DNA of 6,182 nucleotides from Clostridiales bacterium. Lineage in GTDB: Bacteria; Bacillota; Clostridia; Lachnospirales; Lachnospiraceae. Under the pieces are notes generated by a model. That model ran no database searches, had not been told where the DNA came from, and was given only the letters and a program-made list of their open reading frames with translations. The stretch is from positions 1 to 6,182 of the forward strand of contig JAAZDA010000181.1 in assembly GCA_012512995.1 (NCBI GenBank), written 5' to 3'. This document shows positions 1 to 3,641 of this stretch, one piece after another (position 1 is the stretch's first letter; every line of letters starts with the position of its first letter). The translations under genes and the position numbers were made by a program.

Positions 1-18
1 ATCTCGTCTTCCGCTCCA
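1..18 (+). tRNA. 3' end of a tRNA-Gly (probably GCC), cut by the window edge
   Basis: The first 18 bases read as the last two bases of a T loop, a T-stem 3' strand (CTCGT), an acceptor 3' strand (CTTCCGC), a T discriminator and an encoded CCA. CTTCCGC would pair with GCGGAAG, the usual 5' end of bacterial tRNA-Gly(GCC). The anticodon is outside the window, so the isotype is inferred from the acceptor strand and from the related Gly gene 14 bases downstream. Confidence 0.65.
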
Positions 19-32
19 ATTTTTACCAATAT

Positions 33-106
33 GCGGATGTAGTTCAATGGTTGAACCTCAGCCTTCCAAGCTGATGGCGTGAGTTCGATTCTCATCATCC
101 GCTCCA
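33..106 (+). tRNA. tRNA-Gly(TCC)
   Basis: This is a complete cloverleaf. The acceptor GCGGATG pairs with CATCCGC at 96-102. The D stem is GTTC/GAAC. The anticodon stem TCAGC/GCTGA encloses the loop CTTCCAA, with anticodon TCC at 65-67, which reads GGA and GGG codons. The T arm is GTGAG-TTCGATT-CTCAT. The discriminator is T103 and CCA is encoded at 104-106. It is the second gene of a same-strand tRNA array and is probably processed from a shared precursor. Confidence 0.97.
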
Positions 107-119
107 ATTTCAATAAGTC

Positions 120-140
120 GTCACGGCTATGCCGAGTGAC
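120..140 (+). repeat. Small inverted repeat between tRNA-Gly and tRNA-Arg
   Basis: GTCAC at 120-124 pairs with GTGAC at 136-140. Inside it GGC pairs with GCC around a TAT loop, with a two-base GA bulge on the 3' side. No T-run follows, so it is not an intrinsic terminator. It may be a processing hairpin in the tRNA precursor or may be chance; nothing in the sequence decides this. Confidence 0.35.
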
Positions 141-154
141 TTGAGATAAAAGAT

Positions 155-228
155 GGGCTCATAGCTCAGTTGGATAGAGCAACGGCCTTCTAAGCCGTGT
201 GTCGGGGGTTCGAATCCCTTCTGGCACA
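155..228 (+). tRNA. tRNA-Arg(TCT) with a defective acceptor stem
   Basis: The D stem (GCTC/GAGC), the anticodon arm (ACGGC/GCCGT, loop CTTCTAA, anticodon TCT at 189-191) and the T arm (GGGGG/CCCTT, two G-T pairs) are intact and match clostridial tRNA-Arg(TCT), which reads AGA and AGG. The acceptor strands do not match. The 5' strand at 155-161 is GGGCTCA and the 3' strand at 221-227 is CTGGCAC, leaving three mismatches (positions 2-71, 6-67, 7-66) and one wobble. The 3' strand expects GTGCCAG. No CCA is encoded; A228 is the discriminator and a T-run follows. The gene may be a chimera whose 5' end came from another tRNA, a decayed copy, or an assembly artefact. Confidence 0.8.
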
Positions 229-256
229 TTTTTCATCTTTAGAAATATTTGATTAT

Positions 257-331
257 GGTGGGTATGGCGCAGTCGGTTAGCGCGCCAGATTGTGGATCTG
301 GAGATCCTCGGTTCGAGTCCGAGTACCCCCC
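257..331 (+). tRNA. tRNA-His(GTG)
   Basis: The anticodon arm is CCAGA/TCTGG around the loop TTGTGGA, with anticodon GTG at 292-294. The T arm is CTCGG-TTCGAGT-CCGAG. The histidine identity pair is present: an encoded extra G at 257 (position -1) opposite C331 (position 73). The acceptor GTGGGTA (258-264) pairs with TACCCCC (324-330) except for a T2-C71 mismatch, where an A would be expected on the 3' strand. No CCA is encoded. The isotype is certain; the mismatch is unusual. Confidence 0.93.
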
Positions 332-375
332 CTTCCTTATCCAGATAAATCCTGATGCCATTTCTGACAGGTCAT

Positions 376-447
376 TGGGCTATCGCCAAGCGGTAAGGCA
401 CAGGACTTTGACTCCTGGATTCACGAGTTCGAATCTCGTTAGCCCAG
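376..447 (+). tRNA. tRNA-Gln(TTG)
   Basis: The acceptor TGGGCTA (376-382) pairs perfectly with TAGCCCA (440-446), and G447 is the discriminator. The anticodon stem CAGGA/TCCTG encloses CTTTGAC, anticodon TTG, reading CAA and CAG. The T arm is ACGAG-TTCGAAT-CTCGT. The weak 1-72 T-A pair is typical of bacterial tRNA-Gln. CCA is not encoded and must be added by nucleotidyltransferase. Confidence 0.97.
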
Positions 448-452
448 TTTGC

Positions 453-525
453 GGGACATTAGCTCAGTCGGTAGAGCACTTGACTTTTAATCAAGTTGTC
501 GCGGGTTCGATTCCCGCATGTCTCA
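453..525 (+). tRNA. tRNA-Lys(TTT)
   Basis: The acceptor GGGACAT (453-459) pairs with ATGTCTC (518-524) with one G-T wobble, and A525 is the discriminator. The D stem is GCTC/GAGC. The anticodon loop CTTTTAA gives anticodon TTT, reading AAA and AAG. The T arm is GCGGG-TTCGATT-CCCGC. It lies five bases after tRNA-Gln, so the two are almost certainly co-transcribed. CCA is not encoded. An intrinsic terminator follows 14 bases later. Confidence 0.97.
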
Positions 526-539
526 CTAAATTCTTCAGA

Positions 540-578
540 CCGCCAGATCCGGTAACGATCCGGCGGTTTTTGTTTTTT
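540..578 (+). terminator. Intrinsic terminator after tRNA-Lys
   Basis: CCGCC (540-544) pairs with GGCGG (562-566), then after one A-C mismatch GATC (546-549) pairs with GATC (557-560), enclosing a seven-base loop. A long T-rich tract, TTTTTGTTTTTT, follows at 567-578. It should end the Gly-to-Lys tRNA transcript and so separates the tRNA-Leu gene just downstream. Confidence 0.9.
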
Positions 579-600
579 AGAACATCTCTCATACTCTCAC

Positions 601-680
<80 letters not shown>

Positions 681-715
681 GTTCATTAATTGCCTCACTT
701 CAAATAAACTGTCCA

Positions 716-745
716 TTGAACCCCTGGCATGCGAAATGCTAGAAT
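716..745 (+). promoter_or_regulatory. Sigma-A-type promoter for the radical SAM gene
   Basis: A TTGAAC -35 at 716-721 is followed after 18 bases by a TAGAAT -10 at 740-745. A TG one base upstream of the -10 (737-738) makes it an extended -10. Transcription would begin near 752, giving a leader of about 65 bases before the ATG at 818. Together with the terminator at 2209-2250 this defines a single-gene unit. The call rests on consensus match only. Confidence 0.7.
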
Positions 746-804
746 TCTCCAAGTGTTAGTAATGTGACAAAGGACAGTCGCATAAGCAAATAACGCTCAG
801 TATT

Positions 805-809
805 GGAGG
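805..809 (+). promoter_or_regulatory. Ribosome binding site that sets the start of the radical SAM gene
   Basis: GGAGG lies eight bases upstream of ATG 818. The open frame extends upstream to a TTG at 803, but that codon overlaps the GGAGG itself and has no site of its own, so ATG 818 is the start. Confidence 0.88.
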
Positions 810-817
810 AAAAAGCA

Positions 818-2194
818 ATGGCAAGTATCGCACATGCAGCCGAAAGAAAAACTCTTGAAGTAGTTCTCGACGCAGCACTCAAAAATCTCAATGGTAAGGA
901 TCGCGACAAGAACATGCTCAAACTTGTAAACCTTGTCGCTAAATACAACGGAAGCACATGGCGTCCGGAAGCTTATGAAAATCTGCGAGGTGTCTTTGAA
1001 AACCCCAACAGTAAATATCATGAATATGCAAACTACATTCTCGACAACACCGACCCCAAGCTTCTCAAGATGGCACTTCTGAACCTTGGTTTTGAAGCCG
1101 GTTTCTGCGGATTCAAGGAAGTTGCAAAGAATTCAGAGAAATACGGTGTAAGCATTCCCTGGGTAATCCTTATGGATCCCACATCAGCCTGCAACCTTCA
1201 CTGCACAGGATGCTGGGCCGCTGAATATGGTCACACCAAAGCCCTCTCCTATGAACAGCTCGACAGCGTTATTACTCAGGGTGAAGCTCTTGGTATCCAC
1301 GCATGGGTAATGACTGGCGGCGAGCCAACTACTCGTAAGGCAGATATTTTCAAGCTTGCTGAGAAACATAATACATCCGCTTTCATGCTCTTCACTAATG
1401 GCACACTGATTGATGATCAGTTCGCTGAGGATATGCTCCGCGTAGGCAACGTTGTTCCTTCTATCTCCGTTGAAGGTTTTGCAGATGCAAATGACGGTCG
1501 CCGCGGCAACGGATGTTTTGACAAAGTAATGCATGCATTCGATGTGCTGAAGGCTCACAAGTGTCTGTATGGCACTTCTATCTGCTACACAAGTGCAAAC
1601 TATAAGACCGTCACAAGCGACGAGTTCATAAAGATGCTGATCGGCAAGGGTGTAACATTCAGCTGGTACTTCCACTATATGCCGGTAGGAAATGCCGCAT
1701 CTCCTGATCTGCTCCTCAATCCCGAGCAGCGTGAGTATATGTATCACCGCATTCGTGAGATCCGCGGCTATGACACAGGTCTTCCGTTCTTCTGCATCGA
1801 CTTCCAGAATGATGGCGAATTCGTCCACGGATGCATTGCCGGAGGCAAGTACTATTGCCACATCAACCCGAACGGTGATGTAGAACCCTGCGTATTCATT
1901 CATTACAGCCAGGCTAACATCAAGGACAAGAGCCTTATCGAGTGTCTGCAGCAGCCTCTGTTCAAAGCATACCAGGCCGGACAGCCATTCAATGATAATC
2001 TTCTGCAGCCCTGCCCGATGCTTGAGAATCCTGAGAAACTGCGCGGTATCATTGAAGAGACACACGCTCCTTCGACCGACATGGAATCTCCTGAAACTGT
2101 TGAGCACCTTACAGGCAAGTGCGATGCTTATGCAAAAGCATGGGCTCCCACAGCCAAGAAGCTCTGGGATGAAGGTCACATCAGGATCGACTGA
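818..2194 (+). CDS. Radical SAM protein with SPASM-like C-terminal domain, function unknown
   Basis: This is a 458-residue cytoplasmic protein. Residues 1-110 are a mostly helical N-terminal extension. The radical SAM core follows, with the 4Fe-4S motif CNLHCTGC (C125, C129, C132: CxxxCxxC), then MTGGEP (165-170), whose GGE segment contacts SAM, and a strand with SISVEG (215-220). Further cysteines at 326, 339, 347, 358, 399 and 435, including the run NPNGDVEPC ending at 358, look like a SPASM or twitch domain binding an auxiliary Fe-S cluster. There is no signal peptide or membrane segment. SPASM proteins include peptide-modifying, sulfatase-maturing and other enzymes, but no short substrate peptide or partner gene is visible here, so the substrate is unknown. 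The gene has its own promoter and terminator and looks monocistronic. The radical SAM assignment is firm; the auxiliary cluster is inferred. Confidence 0.9.
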   Translation: MASIAHAAERKTLEVVLDAALKNLNGKDRDKNMLKLVNLVAKYNGSTWRPEAYENLRGVFENPNSKYHEYANYILDNTDPKLLKMALLNLGFEAGFCGFKEVAKNSEKYGVSIPWVILMDPTSACNLHCTGCWAAEYGHTKALSYEQLDSVITQGEALGIHAWVMTGGEPTTRKADIFKLAEKHNTSAFMLFTNGTLIDDQFAEDMLRVGNVVPSISVEGFADANDGRRGNGCFDKVMHAFDVLKAHKCLYGTSICYTSANYKTVTSDEFIKMLIGKGVTFSWYFHYMPVGNAASPDLLLNPEQREYMYHRIREIRGYDTGLPFFCIDFQNDGEFVHGCIAGGKYYCHINPNGDVEPCVFIHYSQANIKDKSLIECLQQPLFKAYQAGQPFNDNLLQPCPMLENPEKLRGIIEETHAPSTDMESPETVEHLTGKCDAYAKAWAPTAKKLWDEGHIRID

Positions 2195-2208
2195 TAAATA
2201 CATAATAA

Positions 2209-2250
2209 ATCCCCGGCTGTTTCAACTGAGAAACTGCCGGGGATCTTTTT
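2209..2250 (+). terminator. Long-stem intrinsic terminator between convergent genes
   Basis: ATCCCCGGC (2209-2217) pairs with GCCGGGGAT (2236-2244). After one T-T mismatch GTTTC (2219-2223) pairs with GAAAC (2230-2234) around an AACTGA loop. CTTTTT follows at 2245-2250. On the minus strand the same stem is followed by an AT-rich TTTATTATG tract, 15 bases beyond the repressor stop codon, so it probably also terminates the repressor transcript, though less strongly. Confidence 0.93.
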
Positions 2251-2259
2251 ATGCTTAAA

Positions 2260-3279
2260 TCAGTTCTGCGAAATATCTCTTATTGTTTTGCCCGGATACA
2301 CCGAGCCCTCTACTATTATCTGTTTCACCAGCGTAGTCTTGGGATGCTCTATCTGATCTATAAGCTCTGTCGCTGCCATGTTGCCCATCTTCTCAGTATC
2401 CTGACGGATCGTCGTGAGCTGAGGCTCAATATGACGGGCAATCCTTATTCCATCATATCCGGCTATTGAAATATCATCAGGGATTGAAAGTCCTCTGTTA
2501 TTAATAGCGTTTATGCCACCGAATGCTGAGAAATCATCGGGATACAGGATGCATGTCGGCGGGTTTGAAAGATCAAGGAGTTCATCCGTCTTCTTCTGTG
2601 TCTCATCAGTACTTCTGTAAGGCGCTTCTTTCACATACTCATCAGGGATCACCAGACCGAGCTCATCGGCAGTTTTGAAAAAGCTTGATACACGGCTGTG
2701 CGTAACAGCTGATTCCGCGCCGTGAATATAAGCTATCTTGCGGTGTCCCTTGTTGTACGCATACTGCAGCAGGTCACGCATACCCGTCACGTTATCTGAA
2801 AGCACTGCCGTGCGGTTATTGAACATGTGATCGATCGTGACTACAGGTATATCGCTTCGAACAAGCTCTATTACTTCAGGATCATAGAAGTTCACGCAGG
2901 CTATGCAGACACCGTCAAAACCTCTGTACCGTGTATGTGCAAGATAGCTCATACGGTTTGGTCTTGTCTTATTGCTGTTTATGAAAGTGATATCGTATCC
3001 TTTTGCCTCTGCCGCCCTCTTAAAACTATCAAGTATATTAGAGAAAAAGTCATGTGTCAGACCGCTCATTGCATCATCAACAAAGAGCATTCCGATACTG
3101 TAAGTACGGTTAGTCTTGAGTGCCTTGGCAGCAGAATTAGGATAATAGCCAAGACTTGCCGACACCTTCTTAATATATTCTTTTGTCTCTACACTGATAT
3201 CATTGTGATTATTCAGTGCCTTACTTACTGTCGCGATCGAAACACCGCAGGCAGCTGAAATATCCTTTAGTGATACCAT
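2260..3279 (-). CDS. LacI/GalR-family transcriptional regulator
   Basis: This is a 339-residue repressor of normal family length. Residues 1-25 are the helix-turn-helix (SLKDISAACGVSIATVSKALN). The hinge helix follows at about 48-58, where PNSAAKALKTNRT replaces the commoner PNxxARxL form. Residues from about 60 are a periplasmic-binding-protein-like sugar-sensing and dimerisation domain, ending with the typical SIAGYDGIRIARHIEPQLTT block (271-290). The start is taken at ATG 3279 because GGAGG lies five bases upstream; an in-frame ATG at 3291 overlaps that site and would add four residues. It is divergent from the cellobiose phosphorylase gene, and near-identical 14-mers lie next to both promoters. 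This suggests it represses both genes and is released by cellobiose or a product of its breakdown; the effector is inferred, not shown. Confidence 0.93.
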   Translation of the reverse strand: MVSLKDISAACGVSIATVSKALNNHNDISVETKEYIKKVSASLGYYPNSAAKALKTNRTYSIGMLFVDDAMSGLTHDFFSNILDSFKRAAEAKGYDITFINSNKTRPNRMSYLAHTRYRGFDGVCIACVNFYDPEVIELVRSDIPVVTIDHMFNNRTAVLSDNVTGMRDLLQYAYNKGHRKIAYIHGAESAVTHSRVSSFFKTADELGLVIPDEYVKEAPYRSTDETQKKTDELLDLSNPPTCILYPDDFSAFGGINAINNRGLSIPDDISIAGYDGIRIARHIEPQLTTIRQDTEKMGNMAATELIDQIEHPKTTLVKQIIVEGSVYPGKTIRDISQN

Positions 3280-3304
3280 TGCTTCCTCCATGTACCCTTA
3301 AATT

Positions 3305-3322
3305 GCGAATATGCCCATTCGC
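3305..3322. repeat. Perfect 6-bp inverted repeat in the repressor leader
   Basis: GCGAAT (3305-3310) and ATTCGC (3317-3322) are perfect complements around a six-base spacer. The repeat lies in the predicted untranslated leader of the LacI-family gene, and its last two bases are the first two of the operator-like 14-mer at 3321-3334. It could be part of an extended protein-binding site or an RNA hairpin. Confidence 0.45.
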
Positions 3323-3334
3323 TTAATCGTTTTC
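3321..3334. promoter_or_regulatory. Candidate LacI-family operator, repressor side
   Basis: GCTTAATCGTTTTC matches GCTTAAACGTTTTC at 3552-3565 in 13 of 14 bases. Both have the central CG with flanking A/T runs expected for a LacI-family half-site pair. It covers about +3 to +16 of the predicted repressor transcript (minus strand), a position suited to autorepression. Confidence 0.6.
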
Positions 3335-3343
3335 GTCTTCTAG

Positions 3344-3370
3344 AATATACCAAATTCTCCGTAATTGCAA
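3344..3370 (-). promoter_or_regulatory. Promoter for the LacI-family gene
   Basis: On the minus strand TATATT (3349-3344) is preceded by TGG, giving an extended -10. TTGCAA at 3370-3365 could serve as a -35, with a short 15-base spacer. Transcription would begin near 3337, about 58 bases before the ATG at 3279. The extended -10 compensates for the poor spacing, but the call is a consensus match only. Confidence 0.55.
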
Positions 3371-3414
3371 GTAAGACGCACACTCATCACGTGTTTTTGA
3401 ACAAACTACACAAC

Positions 3415-3428
3415 TAAAAGCGCTTATT
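3415..3428. promoter_or_regulatory. Palindromic cre-like site between the divergent promoters
   Basis: TAAAAGCGCTTATT contains the perfect 8-bp palindrome AAGCGCTT (3418-3425) and matches the CcpA cre consensus TGNAARCGYTTNCA at all but three fixed positions. It lies about 110 bases upstream of the predicted phosphorylase transcription start. It could be a catabolite-control site or a third operator for the local repressor. Confidence 0.35.
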
Positions 3429-3496
3429 GCTGTGCAATTTGCTTCATATGTATGTGCTTGTTTATCATGAATTTGTAAAGTAACAAAAGAACAGTG

Positions 3497-3526
3497 TTGC
3501 TTTTTAGAAATCCTCATGTGTATAAT
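3497..3526 (+). promoter_or_regulatory. Promoter for the cellobiose phosphorylase gene
   Basis: A perfect TATAAT -10 at 3521-3526 lies 18 bases after a TTGCTT -35 (3497-3502). Transcription would start near 3533, giving a leader of about 109 bases. The operator-like 14-mer at 3552-3565 begins roughly 20 bases downstream of that start, where a bound repressor would block elongation. Confidence 0.68.
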
Positions 3527-3536
3527 TGTTGATAGG

Positions 3537-3557
3537 TTAAGCTGTTTCATAGCTTAA
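3537..3557. repeat. 7-bp inverted repeat overlapping the phosphorylase operator
   Basis: TTAAGCT (3537-3543) and AGCTTAA (3551-3557) are perfect complements around a seven-base spacer. The right arm overlaps the first half of the operator-like 14-mer. The stretch 3537-3549 also matches 3554-3566 in 10 of 13 bases as a direct repeat spaced by 17, so it may represent a second, weaker repressor contact. Confidence 0.45.
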
Positions 3558-3566
3558 ACGTTTTCA
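3552..3566. promoter_or_regulatory. Candidate LacI-family operator, phosphorylase side
   Basis: GCTTAAACGTTTTCA has the perfect 8-bp palindrome AAACGTTT (3556-3563) at its core and differs by one base from the 14-mer at 3321-3334. It also matches the cre consensus TGNAARCGNWWWCA at all but two positions, as many LacI-family sites do. The two sites are 231 bp apart centre to centre, close to 22 helical turns at 10.5 bp per turn. Confidence 0.65.
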
Positions 3567-3625
3567 CTGGTCAACCGGAAGTGCCGCCGGGGCAGGCAGC
3601 AGGTGCGGATGGATCACATCTATGC

Positions 3626-3632
3626 AAAGGAG
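3626..3632 (+). promoter_or_regulatory. Ribosome binding site that sets the start of the phosphorylase gene
   Basis: AAAGGAG ends nine bases before ATG 3642. The frame is open upstream to GTG 3603 and ATG 3609, but neither has a binding site, and the protein beginning at 3642 (MKFGFFDDENQEYV) matches the usual start of cellobiose phosphorylases. Confidence 0.9.
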
Positions 3633-3641
3633 ATATCTGGT

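Noticed and set aside
577..600. Possible promoter for tRNA-Leu (CATACT at 590-595)
   Set aside because: It is only five bases before the mature 5' end and has no correctly spaced -35.
803..817. TTG start five codons upstream in the radical SAM frame
   Set aside because: The codon overlaps the GGAGG that serves ATG 818 and has no site of its own.
1184..2203. A 339-codon open frame antisense to the radical SAM gene
   Set aside because: It lies almost entirely within the antisense of a gene with clear family motifs. Its translation is low-complexity and cysteine-rich with no recognisable domain, and I see no ribosome binding site for it. It is a codon-bias shadow.
3388..3393. CACGTG palindrome in the intergenic region
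   Set aside because: The symmetry does not extend past six bases, and a site of that size is expected by chance.
3323..3550. A 75-codon minus-strand open frame in the divergent intergenic region
   Set aside because: It has no ribosome binding site, and the region is fully explained by two promoters and operator-like sites.
3603..3641. Upstream in-frame GTG/ATG starts that would lengthen the phosphorylase by up to 13 residues
   Set aside because: They lack a ribosome binding site, whereas ATG 3642 has AAAGGAG at good spacing and gives the family's usual N-terminus.
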